A stretch of DNA of 7,337 bases from an uncultured Lachnospiraceae bacterium (GCA_947178085.1 CAMWWS010000127.1:1-7337), one strand, 5' to 3'; positions 1 through 5,668 are shown, numbered from the stretch's first letter. Numbers and translations are program-made. Notes: generated by a model from the sequence alone, not told the origin.

Positions 1-1098
1 CTCAATCTGATAAGGAATATTCAGGTCAGGATTTATAGAAATACCTTCCTCCATGTTAAATGTTTCGGGGTAATCCAGAAATTCTCTGACTGCACAAATG
101 TCAAGGCGTTGTTTCCGATGGGCTGAAAGGTCAGTCATAATTTTACCTATGCCGTCTGTAAAAACATTTATCGTATTAAAGTACAACACAAACTGCGCGG
201 CGGACATATCTCCCTTGAGCACGGCGTGAACCAGGAAAAAATAGACAATGCCGTTTCTCATAAATGTAAGTATTACATCAATAATATTGCCCCAAATATA
301 AACACGTTCCCCACGGGCAGCAAAACTCCTATACAGACGCAGCGTACTGTTGTATACATCTTCTATCCATCCTGACATTTCAAAAATACGAACATCCTTT
401 GCCAAAGTATAATCTCTGGATTTTTCGCTAAGATAATTCATATGATGGGAATATTCCGACTCTTCATCTCTGTGTCTATATCCCCAGCCATTAAGATAAT
501 TACTAACTGAATAGCTTACAATTGTGGTGACCAAAACGGTCAAAATTATGAATGGATTAATAGTAGTAAGTAAATAGAGGTAAATAATAAACTCAACTGC
601 ATTCTTTAGCAGATTCATCAAGGTTGTCCAGATAGCCTCTGTAGCAGCCGAGTTACTGGTAACAAGCATTGAAGCTTTATCCATTTTCTTCCGGACACTC
701 TGACTCTCAATATCAGGATAAGACATTGTCAGCGCCTTGTTCTGGATCATAGAACCGATATGGAGACGAACTTCAATGCGCCCAAACTGTGAGCATGATG
801 ATAAGTACGCTTCAGCAGCACTAAGCAATATTAATGCACTTGTAAAAAATAGTATGATCACAGTAAGTTCTGTAATAGAAACTTTAGCTTCAACAGCCCC
901 GAGTACAGACGGCACGATAAAAAGCTGTGTAAGATTGAGCAGGATTGCAACAGCCGCCATTGTAAGAGTAAGCAAAATAACACTGCGGCGCTGCCTCCAT
1001 GCTAGTGATATCATATATGCAATGTTCTGTCCTAAACCGTATGCAGGCTTTTGTTTCATATGCTTAGATGTATGCGGTGTCTTTGGCGAAATATACAT
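1..1098 (-). CDS. ABC exporter subunit, transmembrane domain (C-terminal ATPase part outside window)
   Basis: This is the first 366 codons of an open frame that runs off the left edge. The translation begins MYISPKTPHT and has the layout of an ABC exporter membrane domain. Hydrophobic segments lie at about residues 38-60, 74-98, 166-181, 182-202, 264-294 and 300-320. Polar cytoplasmic stretches between them include SQFGRIEVRLH (about 103-113) and EKSRDYTLAKDVRIFE (225-240), typical of the intracellular loops that contact the ATPase. The visible part ends in NIPYQIE, about where the nucleotide-binding domain of a fused half-transporter starts, so Walker motifs should follow outside the window. 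The start is the ATG at 1096-1098, preceded by GGAGG seven bases upstream. The protein would sit in the cytoplasmic membrane and work as a homo- or heterodimer. The substrate cannot be told from the sequence; peptide, lipid or drug export are all possible. It has its own promoter and is separated by a terminator from the next upstream gene. Confidence 0.88.
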   Translation of the reverse strand, partial: MYISPKTPHTSKHMKQKPAYGLGQNIAYMISLAWRQRRSVILLTLTMAAVAILLNLTQLFIVPSVLGAVEAKVSITELTVIILFFTSALILLSAAEAYLSSCSQFGRIEVRLHIGSMIQNKALTMSYPDIESQSVRKKMDKASMLVTSNSAATEAIWTTLMNLLKNAVEFIIYLYLLTTINPFIILTVLVTTIVSYSVSNYLNGWGYRHRDEESEYSHHMNYLSEKSRDYTLAKDVRIFEMSGWIEDVYNSTLRLYRSFAARGERVYIWGNIIDVILTFMRNGIVYFFLVHAVLKGDMSAAQFVLYFNTINVFTDGIGKIMTDLSAHRKQRLDICAVREFLDYPETFNMEEGISINPDLNIPYQIE

Positions 1099-1105
1099 TT
1101 TCGTT

Positions 1106-1110
1106 CCTCC
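1106..1110 (-). promoter_or_regulatory. Ribosome binding site of the ABC exporter gene
   Basis: The minus strand reads GAGGAGGAACGAAA before the ATG. The GGAGG core is seven bases from the start codon. This fixes the start, which otherwise had no in-window stop-to-stop frame to support it. Confidence 0.8.
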
Positions 1111-1172
1111 TCTTCATCTGAAGAATATCCTTGATTCATAAAATTATTACCAATGTTTTATATCTCATAAAT

Positions 1173-1201
1173 ATTTTATGTATGAAATGCTGCTTTTTCA
1201 A
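1173..1201 (-). promoter_or_regulatory. Probable sigma-A promoter of the ABC exporter gene
   Basis: On the minus strand, TTGAAA (1196-1201) and TAAAAT (1173-1178) are separated by exactly 17 bases. Each hexamer matches the housekeeping consensus at five of six positions. Transcription would start near 1166 and give a leader of about 68 bases. The promoter lies just downstream of the terminator of the preceding gene, so the exporter gene is probably a separate transcription unit. Confidence 0.6.
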
Positions 1202-1245
1202 TAAACCAAACATTTCTGTAATATTTTGTACAAAAATCCATACTT

Positions 1246-1278
1246 TTAAAAGAAAAAGACTGCATTTCTGCAGTCTCT
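1246..1278 (-). terminator. Rho-independent terminator after the CD3324-like gene
   Basis: The minus strand reads AGACTGCA, loop GAAA, TGCAGTCT (1257-1276), followed by TTTTTCTTTT. The 8-bp perfect stem can be lengthened by outer A-U and G-U pairs. It begins only a few bases after the stop codon at 1283, so it ends the transcript of the small helix-turn-helix gene. Confidence 0.85.
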
Positions 1279-1282
1279 TCCA

Positions 1283-1546
1283 TTACTTTTTATAAATTAT
1301 TTTTCGGATCGTATGAATCGAAAGGCAATATTCATCGGCTAACTCATCAATAGAAACACCTTTTTTGTATTCATCCATAATCCTGTTATTTCTTTGCTGT
1401 AATTCCTTACGATAACCGGATAATTCCCCCCAGCATTTTCGTTGCTCCTGAATTGCAGGTATATAAATATATCCACCTTGTATATACCCTTGTAATTCTT
1501 TAATCAATATATCGGGAAGGATTATTTTGGCATTTACATATTTCAT
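1283..1546 (-). CDS. Small CD3324-family (Mor-like) helix-turn-helix protein
   Basis: An 87-residue protein that begins MKYVNAKIILPDILIKELQG. The C-terminal third (about 58-87) is a helix-turn-helix: a helix MDEYKKGVSIDELADEY, a turn at CLS, and a basic recognition helix IHTIRKIIYKK. The N-terminal part, with LPDILIKELQGYIQGGYIYIP, matches my memory of the clostridial CD3324 family, related to the Mor transcription activator fold of phage Mu. It is probably a DNA-binding regulator, but its target is unknown. The frame is open ten codons further upstream. I chose the ATG at 1544-1546 because AGGAGG lies eight bases before it and because family members start with this motif. A terminator follows directly. 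Its leader (1547-1703) is rich in inverted repeats that could control its expression. Confidence 0.75.
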   Translation of the reverse strand: MKYVNAKIILPDILIKELQGYIQGGYIYIPAIQEQRKCWGELSGYRKELQQRNNRIMDEYKKGVSIDELADEYCLSIHTIRKIIYKK

Positions 1547-1554
1547 ACAGGTCT

Positions 1555-1560
1555 CCTCCT
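1555..1560 (-). promoter_or_regulatory. Ribosome binding site deciding the CD3324-like start
   Basis: AGGAGG on the minus strand lies eight bases before the ATG at 1546. This favours the 87-residue form over the 97-residue reading that starts at 1576, which would begin upstream of this site. Confidence 0.75.
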
Positions 1561-1584
1561 TGATTATAATAGTCAAGTGACAAA

Positions 1585-1670
1585 ACCTGCTTTTTACAAT
1601 AAAGTGACTTCAATTACTCCATGCAAGCGTCACTTTTAAGCAGGTCTTGCATGGAGCCAGACTTGCTGGC
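1585..1670 (-). repeat. Cluster of nested and interlocking inverted repeats, possible structured leader RNA
   Basis: Four pairs of perfect arms lie within 86 bases. Arm pair A is ACCTGCTT (1585-1592) with AAGCAGGT (1638-1645). Pair B is AAAGTGAC (1601-1608) with GTCACTTT (1629-1636), nested inside A. Pair C is CTCCATGCAAG (1617-1627) with CTTGCATGGAG (1646-1656). Pair D is GCCAG (1656-1660) with CTGGC (1666-1670). C crosses A and B: its first arm sits in the loop of B and its second lies just beyond A. The RNA could therefore form either A+B or C, or B+C as a pseudoknot. The element lies between the lyase stop codon and the CD3324-like gene, on the strand read as that gene's leader. No long U tract follows C, so it is not an ordinary terminator. 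DNA operator sites are an alternative. Confidence 0.6.
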
Positions 1671-1679
1671 TTCTTTCAT
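1614..1679 (-). CDS. Possible 21-codon small ORF in the leader region
   Basis: The frame starts at the ATG at 1677-1679 with MKEASKSGSMQDLLK and ends DACME at a TAA (1614-1616). After the stop the same frame stays open, with YCKKQVLSLDYYNQGGD, until it runs into the next gene in another frame. The nearest purine-rich site, GAGGAGAG just after the lyase stop codon, is too far from this ATG and better placed for an ATG that is followed at once by TAA. The ORF overlaps the inverted repeats, so the pattern may come from RNA structure rather than coding. It could be a leader peptide, a gene remnant or chance. Confidence 0.2.
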   Translation of the reverse strand: MKEASKSGSMQDLLKSDACME

Positions 1680-1703
1680 TTACATATATAAAATCTCTCC
1701 TCA

Positions 1704-3020
1704 TTAATTTACCTCCAAATCATAAATAATTTCTCTGTCTATCAGATTCTGTAATGATTTCATAATCCCCAATTTAGCATGCGGCCAAGTAAGACCGCCC
1801 TGAAAATACACTGCGTAAGGCGGTGCAATCGGCCCGTCTGCGCTCAGCTCTATGGAGGAGCCTGAAACAAACGCACCTGCCGCCATTATAACCTGCGAAT
1901 CATATCCGGGCATATCCCACGGTTCAGGAGTTACATGACTGTCTACCGAAGCCGCAGCTTGTATACCCTGACAAAAAGCAATGACTCCTTCCGGTGTGCC
2001 AAACGTAACAGCCTGAATAATATCATGCCTGTCATCAGTCGAGTTTGGAATTACCGGAAAACCAAGCTTTTCATATATGCTTGCTGCGAAAATCGCTCCT
2101 TTTAACGCGCTCGCGGTTACGGTCGGTGCAAGGAACAGCCCCTGATAAAAAGAGGTCATGACGCCAAGCGACGCTCCCACTTCCTTACCAAGCCCGGGAG
2201 AAGTAAGACGGTATGCTGCGTTTTCTACACAGTCTTTTCTACCGGCAATATAACCGCCAATCGGAGCAAGTCCACCTCCAGGATTCTTAATCAGCGAACC
2301 GACAACCATATCAGCGCCCACATCACTTGGCTCTATCGTTTCTACAAATTCTCCGTAACAGTTATCTACCATACATATGATATCCGGTTTAATTTGCTTT
2401 ATAAAAGAAATAAGTTCGCCGATTGCAGTTACGGATAATGTCGGCCTTGTCTGATATCCCTTGGAACGTTGAATTGTGACTAACTTCGTCTTGTCATTGA
2501 CTGCGGCACGGATTGCTTCATAATCAAAACTGCCGTCATCAAGCAAATCAACCTGTCTGTATGTAATACCATACTCTTTCAAGGAGCCTTTGGACTCACG
2601 TATACCGATAACTTCTTCCAATGTATCATATGGTTTCCCGACAGGTGATAATAATTCATCTCCGGGACGTAAGTTACTCATAAGCGCCAGCGCCAGCGCA
2701 TGAGTTCCGCAGGTTATCTGTGGACGCACCAGGGCATCTTCCGTATGAAAGACTTTCGCATATACTTTTTCCAGAGTATCCCTGCCCAAATCATTATAGC
2801 CGTATCCGGTTGTTCCAAGAAGACACGCCTCACTGACCCTGCATTCCTGCATGGCATGGATTACCTTCAGTTGATTGTATTCTGCTACTTCGTCTATCGT
2901 TTGAAACCTCTCTTTCAAGTTCTCAAGGATTCCTGTGCAAAAATCCAGAACTTGTTCGGATATACCGAATTGGCTGTACTGCTCTTTAATGTTAATATTG
3001 CTTGATTTATTATCTTCCAT
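1704..3020 (-). CDS. ynbB: YnbB-type PLP-dependent lyase (methionine gamma-lyase family, 'aluminium resistance' family)
   Basis: A 438-residue fold-type I PLP enzyme of the family annotated as methionine gamma-lyase family or aluminium resistance protein (YnbB of Bacillus subtilis). Visible features are GYGYNDLGRDTLEKVYAKVF (72-91), PQITCGTHALALAL (100-113) in the cofactor-phosphate region, VDNCYGEF (218-225) with the aspartate expected to hold the PLP ring nitrogen, and SLIKNPGGGLAP (242-253), in which K245 is the likely Schiff-base lysine. A second glycine-rich region, SPGLGKEVGASLG, follows at 274-286. The length is normal for the family. It is cytosolic, and family membership suggests C-S or related carbon-heteroatom lyase chemistry on amino acids, but the true substrate is not established. 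The start ATG has only a weak AAAGG site, 12 bases upstream. In many Firmicutes this gene lies close to miaA. Here a divergent plus-strand gene separates them. Confidence 0.88.
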   Translation of the reverse strand: MEDNKSSNINIKEQYSQFGISEQVLDFCTGILENLKERFQTIDEVAEYNQLKVIHAMQECRVSEACLLGTTGYGYNDLGRDTLEKVYAKVFHTEDALVRPQITCGTHALALALMSNLRPGDELLSPVGKPYDTLEEVIGIRESKGSLKEYGITYRQVDLLDDGSFDYEAIRAAVNDKTKLVTIQRSKGYQTRPTLSVTAIGELISFIKQIKPDIICMVDNCYGEFVETIEPSDVGADMVVGSLIKNPGGGLAPIGGYIAGRKDCVENAAYRLTSPGLGKEVGASLGVMTSFYQGLFLAPTVTASALKGAIFAASIYEKLGFPVIPNSTDDRHDIIQAVTFGTPEGVIAFCQGIQAAASVDSHVTPEPWDMPGYDSQVIMAAGAFVSGSSIELSADGPIAPPYAVYFQGGLTWPHAKLGIMKSLQNLIDREIIYDLEVN

Positions 3021-3051
3021 TGTAAAAAATTACCTTTCTATCTTTAACAAT

Positions 3052-3083
3052 AATATAACATTTTTTTGGGACCAAGTTTTCAA
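3052..3083 (-). promoter_or_regulatory. Possible promoter of the YnbB-type lyase gene
   Basis: The minus strand has an extended -10, TG-T-TATATT (3052-3060), and a TTGAAA (3078-3083) that is 20 bases upstream, longer than the ideal spacing. An extended -10 can tolerate a poor -35. A start near 3045 would give a short leader of about 25 bases. Confidence 0.35.
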
Positions 3084-3180
3084 CTAAATGAAATTTTAAC
3101 ACAAATATCAAGCGATGGAAAGTGGCTAAAAACAATTTAAGCTTTCGTACTCTCCAATATTTTGTTATATCATTTAGTTA

Positions 3181-3228
3181 CATTATCATATTAGTCATCA
3201 CATTATCATATTAGTCATCACATTATCA
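3181..3228 (+). repeat. Two perfect 20-bp tandem repeats plus a partial third copy
   Basis: The unit cattatcatattagtcatca occurs perfectly at 3181-3200 and 3201-3220. A third copy begins at 3221 but matches only over cattatca. A degenerate relative, tatcatttagtta, precedes the first copy (3168-3180). The 20-base period is close to two DNA helical turns. The array ends 12 bases before the -35 element of the plus-strand promoter, a typical place for an activator or cooperative repressor. It is too short to be a CRISPR array or a replication iteron set. Confidence 0.75.
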
Positions 3229-3240
3229 CGCAGGAATATG

Positions 3241-3269
3241 TTGAAGAACGGCGGAAATTGTGTTATATT
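3241..3269 (+). promoter_or_regulatory. Probable promoter of the plus-strand unknown gene
   Basis: TTGAAG (3241-3246) and TATATT (3264-3269) are separated by exactly 17 bases. A TG one base before the -10 makes it an extended -10. Transcription would begin near 3276, at or just before the AGGAG of the short upstream ORF, and give a leader of about 115 bases before the main start at 3392. Confidence 0.6.
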
Positions 3270-3287
3270 AAAAAACAGGAGAGCCGG

Positions 3288-3353
3288 ATGAATCGACTTT
3301 CCACAATTATAAAAGCTGTACAGTGGCGGAACCGGGGAAGGCACCCATTATAA
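3288..3353 (+). CDS. Short upstream ORF (21 codons) in the leader of the unknown gene
   Basis: An ATG at 3288 has AGGAG six bases upstream and opens a 21-codon frame that starts MNRLSTIIKAVQW and ends RNRGRHPL before TAA. The ending is basic. The 3' half lies in the first copy of the duplicated leader. In the second copy, the same frame reads RGRHP followed by TGA, which overlaps the main ATG as ATGA. That suggests an ancestral upstream ORF coupled to the main gene by a stop-start overlap, with the duplication having moved the stop away. It could control translation of the main gene. No known peptide family is recognised. Confidence 0.35.
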   Translation: MNRLSTIIKAVQWRNRGRHPL

Positions 3354-3414
3354 AAAACAGCGGAAACTACAGTGCGGCGGGGGAGGCACCCATGACAAAA
3401 AACGTAACGGTAAC
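3320..3414 (+). repeat. Imperfect tandem duplication of the leader and start region
   Basis: Two related units start at 3320 and 3369, both with ACAGTG. They share GGGGAAGGCACCCATT (3335-3349) against GGGGGAGGCACCCATG (3379-3394), then AAAAAAC and a CGG-rich tail. At the GCACCCAT core the offset is 45 bases, or 15 codons. The true start codon ATG in the second unit corresponds to ATT in the first, so the first unit has lost (or never had) a start codon. The duplication keeps the frame open upstream and can mislead a gene finder into starting at the GTG at 3323. Confidence 0.6.
3382..3386 (+). promoter_or_regulatory. Ribosome binding site deciding the start of the unknown gene
   Basis: GGAGG lies five bases before the ATG at 3392. 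The GTG at 3323, 23 codons earlier in the same frame, has no purine-rich site before it. The conserved-looking N-terminus MTKNVTVTDE also starts at 3392. Confidence 0.65.
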
Positions 3415-4606
3415 AGACGAAACAGGAAAAACAATCGGCACAACCTACCCGAAAAGGGCAAGGGGGCTAGTCAAGAATGGACGGGCGCTTTATGTGGACG
3501 ACTGTACCATTCGTTTGTCCGCAAGAGCGGAACCGTCCGATATAAAATCGGAGGTCAAACAAATGAACTATATTTTCTTTAATCCACGGGAATGGTCTTG
3601 CAGTGACATGGCAAGACAGAATATTTTTTCTGAGGCAAACGCATCTGCTGAGCGGAGCTTTGCCAGCGGTTTTGACGGCGGTCTTGTTGAGATACTTATG
3701 TTAGGCGGCTGGAACACGGCAAAAGCTGAGATTTTATCCAAAATATACCCACTTATGCCTGACACCGACTACTGTTTTGTATTCTGGCTGAATGGAGGCG
3801 AGAATGACAAGCAGAGTGAGATTTGTCAGCTGCGTATTGCTTTTTCAGGGCATATGGACGGTTGGAATGTCTATAAGCTGAACCGAAACTTTATCAAACC
3901 GCTTCTACACTATCAGGGTTGGGAGCTGTACTCTATCACCTTTAGAACCCCGGAAGCCGATTCCTCTGCGGCAGTACCTGTGATGAACACCCAGTTTGGG
4001 TTTTTATCTGGTTACGCGCCAATGGCGATACAGGCTGCGAAGGAACCGGAATTTTACAAGAACTGGGAAGATTCACCGGATGAGTTTGCCGGACAAAGAC
4101 CCCAGCGTCACAACATTGTTTTTGAAGACGGCTGGCCGTCCAGAAGCATGTACGGAGGCGACAAGTATTCCACGGAATTTCTTAGAGGGCAGGCAAATCG
4201 CACGAATCCTCAAAAGGTGAAGAATTATTTCAACGGTTATACCGATTACCAACGTCAGAATCTTGGGCAGTTCGGAAAAATTGTGGAGCAATACAAATGG
4301 CTGGTCAACCGTTACAACGAGCTTGAAGCGCGTAGACAGGATTTGTACAATGAGTATCTGAAATTATGGAACTCTCCTAATTCTGAAAACGAGGAAATTG
4401 AAGACGAAATCGGAGAACTGGAGAGTCAATTAGAGGAAATGGAATCCTCTCTCACTGAATGTCATGAACTGCTGGAAGAAGAAGTTATAAGCGATATTCA
4501 GGACCATTTCGGGGATGCAGAAGACACGCTGGGTGAGGCAGAATCACTCAGGGATGAAATCATATCCCAGTTAGAGGAAATCAAAACAAAAGCGACTAAT
4601 TACTAA
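3392..4606 (+). CDS. Modular protein of unknown function: VTVTDE-type N-terminus, beta-rich core, acidic coiled-coil tail
   Basis: A 404-residue protein from the ATG at 3392, with no signal peptide or membrane segment, so probably cytosolic. Three parts are visible. Residues 3-44 hold VTVTDETGKTIGTTYPKRA, GLVKNGRA and a DDCTIRL ending, a pattern I recall at the N-terminus of many hypothetical clostridial proteins. Residues about 58-215 are rich in aromatic and beta-forming residues (CFVFWLNGGEN, DGWNVYKL, GWELYSITFRTPE), suggesting a beta-sandwich that may bind a ligand. Residues about 293-404 are charged and helical, with heptad-like runs (EIEDEIGELESQLEEMESSL), so a coiled coil is likely. 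No catalytic motif is seen. The base composition looks richer in GC than in mutL and miaA. The gene stands between miaA and the ynbB-type gene on the opposite strand, which suggests acquisition. A second start at 3563 could give a form without the N-terminal module. Confidence 0.8.
   Translation: MTKNVTVTDETGKTIGTTYPKRARGLVKNGRALYVDDCTIRLSARAEPSDIKSEVKQMNYIFFNPREWSCSDMARQNIFSEANASAERSFASGFDGGLVEILMLGGWNTAKAEILSKIYPLMPDTDYCFVFWLNGGENDKQSEICQLRIAFSGHMDGWNVYKLNRNFIKPLLHYQGWELYSITFRTPEADSSAAVPVMNTQFGFLSGYAPMAIQAAKEPEFYKNWEDSPDEFAGQRPQRHNIVFEDGWPSRSMYGGDKYSTEFLRGQANRTNPQKVKNYFNGYTDYQRQNLGQFGKIVEQYKWLVNRYNELEARRQDLYNEYLKLWNSPNSENEEIEDEIGELESQLEEMESSLTECHELLEEEVISDIQDHFGDAEDTLGEAESLRDEIISQLEEIKTKATNY
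3550..3565 (+). promoter_or_regulatory. Internal ribosome binding site and alternative start within the unknown gene
   Basis: GGAGG (3550-3554) lies eight bases before an in-frame ATG (3563-3565), which encodes MNYIFFNPREW. This start is exactly at the boundary between the N-terminal VTVTDE module and the beta-rich core. Initiation here would yield a 347-residue shorter form. The match in spacing is better than that of the main start. Confidence 0.45.
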
Positions 4607-4610
4607 AAAC

Positions 4611-4638
4611 AAGGGGGCTGTGGAAACAGCTCCCTTTT
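4611..4638 (+). terminator. Strong terminator between convergent genes, possibly bidirectional
   Basis: AAGGGGGCTGT (4611-4621), loop GGAA, ACAGCTCCCTT (4626-4636), then TTTT form an 11-bp stem with one G-U pair, just after the stop of the plus-strand gene. On the minus strand the same hairpin has one A-C mismatch but is followed by TTGTTTTT, so it could also stop transcripts from miaA, which ends at 4703. Confidence 0.85.
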
Positions 4639-4702
4639 CGTAAATATGTCTATGTTGATTTACCTGTATTATACAACATCTGTCTTGAAAAGCCTTAACT
4701 TA

Positions 4703-5668
4703 CTACAGAATTTCTTTATTCTCCAACACCTTCATCATATACTCTAAAATCCCACCGTCTTGATTAGAATTCCCCATACTTGCATTTCCTCTGAAATCCT
4801 GCCTAGAAACCCAAATAACATCCCTCTCCCTGCGAAACCATGTCAGCTGTCTCTTCGCAAAATGCCTTGTATCACGCTTAATCCGGTAAATAGCATTCTC
4901 AAGTGTGCATTCACCTTCCAGATATTCCAATATCTCTTTATATCCAAGCCCCTGCATCGAAACCATATCTTTGGTACAGCCCATATCTTTAAGACTTCTG
5001 ACCTCTTCAACAAGCCCATGATTTATCATTTCATCTACACGCCTGTCAATTTTATCATATAATATGCTTCTTTCATCAGTTAAAACAAAATATGCAAAAT
5101 TATACGGAGATATCTTTTCATGCTGCTCTTCGTTATGCTCTGAAATAGTTTTTCCTGTCTTTTCATAAAATTCAATCGCCCGGATTACGCGCTTTACATT
5201 GTTAGCATGAATAATTTCACAGGATTTCGGGTCTACCTGACGCAGCCTTTCAAAAAGTGCTTCACTCCCTTGTTCTTTTGCAATTTCCTCTAAATGCTGT
5301 CTGAACTCTTCATCCTCGTCAGTTTCTGCGAAATCAATATCATATAGCACTGACTGTATATAGAAACCTGTTCCGCCCACTATAATCGGGACTTTTCCAC
5401 TGTCATATATTCTGCTCATAGCCTCTTTTGCCATGGACTGGAATCTGACAACATTAAATTCTTCAGTAGGCTCCAACACGTCAATCAGATGATGCGGAAT
5501 GCCTGACATTTCCTCTTTAGTGATTTTTGCAGAACCGATATCCATATGCTTATACACCTGCATGGAATCGGCGGAAATTATTTCCCCACCTATAGCCTTT
5601 GCCAGTGAAATTGATAAGGCGGATTTGCCTGCGGCTGTCGGCCCTGTCAAGATTATTAAAGGTTTCAT
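4703..5668 (-). CDS. miaA: tRNA dimethylallyltransferase MiaA
   Basis: A 321-residue protein of normal MiaA length. It transfers a dimethylallyl group from dimethylallyl diphosphate to the N6 of adenosine 37 in tRNAs that read codons starting with U. The P-loop GPTAAGKS is at 9-16, DSMQVY at 35-40 with the catalytic aspartate, IPHHLIDV at 57-64, and GGTGFYIQ at 98-105. NNVKRVIRAIEFY in the middle and KRDTRHFAKRQLTWFRR near the C-terminus are tRNA-binding signatures of the family. The start ATG overlaps the mutL stop as ATGA (4 bp), with AAAAGGA about 11 bases upstream, so the gene is translated from the mutL transcript and probably by translational coupling. It is followed by a 96-base convergent intergenic region with a terminator. 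Nothing suggests that it is damaged. Confidence 0.97.
   Translation of the reverse strand: MKPLIILTGPTAAGKSALSISLAKAIGGEIISADSMQVYKHMDIGSAKITKEEMSGIPHHLIDVLEPTEEFNVVRFQSMAKEAMSRIYDSGKVPIIVGGTGFYIQSVLYDIDFAETDEDEEFRQHLEEIAKEQGSEALFERLRQVDPKSCEIIHANNVKRVIRAIEFYEKTGKTISEHNEEQHEKISPYNFAYFVLTDERSILYDKIDRRVDEMINHGLVEEVRSLKDMGCTKDMVSMQGLGYKEILEYLEGECTLENAIYRIKRDTRHFAKRQLTWFRRERDVIWVSRQDFRGNASMGNSNQDGGILEYMMKVLENKEIL

Larger units (their letters stand above)
3021..3287. other. Intergenic region between divergent genes
   Basis: This 267-base AT-rich stretch holds the upstream regions of the minus-strand lyase gene and the plus-strand unknown gene. I see an extended -10 for each direction, with the same ten bases TGTTATATTA at 3261-3270 (plus) and inverted at 3051-3060 (minus). 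Two perfect 20-bp direct repeats lie at 3181-3220. No convincing ORF, RNA gene or terminator is visible between 3090 and 3180. Confidence 0.6.

Noticed and set aside
737..1141. 134-codon plus-strand ORF opposite the ABC exporter gene
   Set aside because: It lies antisense to a frame with a clear ABC exporter membrane domain, a good ribosome binding site and a promoter. Its own translation resembles no family I know.
1564..1569. Perfect TATAAT on the minus strand just before the CD3324-like gene
   Set aside because: It lies four bases from the AGGAGG, so a transcript started from it would begin inside the ribosome binding site. No -35 hexamer is found at 15-19 bases. The same bases also read TATAAT on the plus strand, where no gene follows.
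2700..3005. Plus-strand ORF opposite the start of the lyase gene
   Set aside because: It is fully antisense to conserved lyase motifs and has no convincing ribosome binding site.
3181..3228. CRISPR array or replication iterons
   Set aside because: The two repeat units are directly adjacent without spacers, and there are only two full copies. No cas or replication initiator gene is in the window.
3323..3391. N-terminal extension of the unknown gene from a GTG at 3323
   Set aside because: There is no ribosome binding site before the GTG. The extra 23 codons correspond to the leader duplication, and the recognisable N-terminus begins at the ATG at 3392, which has GGAGG.
3392..4606. Variable protein of a diversity-generating retroelement
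   Set aside because: The modular layout prompted the idea, but no reverse transcriptase, template repeat or near-identical variable repeat is present in the window.
4652..4679. Inverted repeat ATGTTG / CAACAT with an inner TGTATTATACA palindrome
   Set aside because: The arms are only 6 bp with a 16-base loop in AT-rich DNA, and no T run follows at the right place. It is likely chance.
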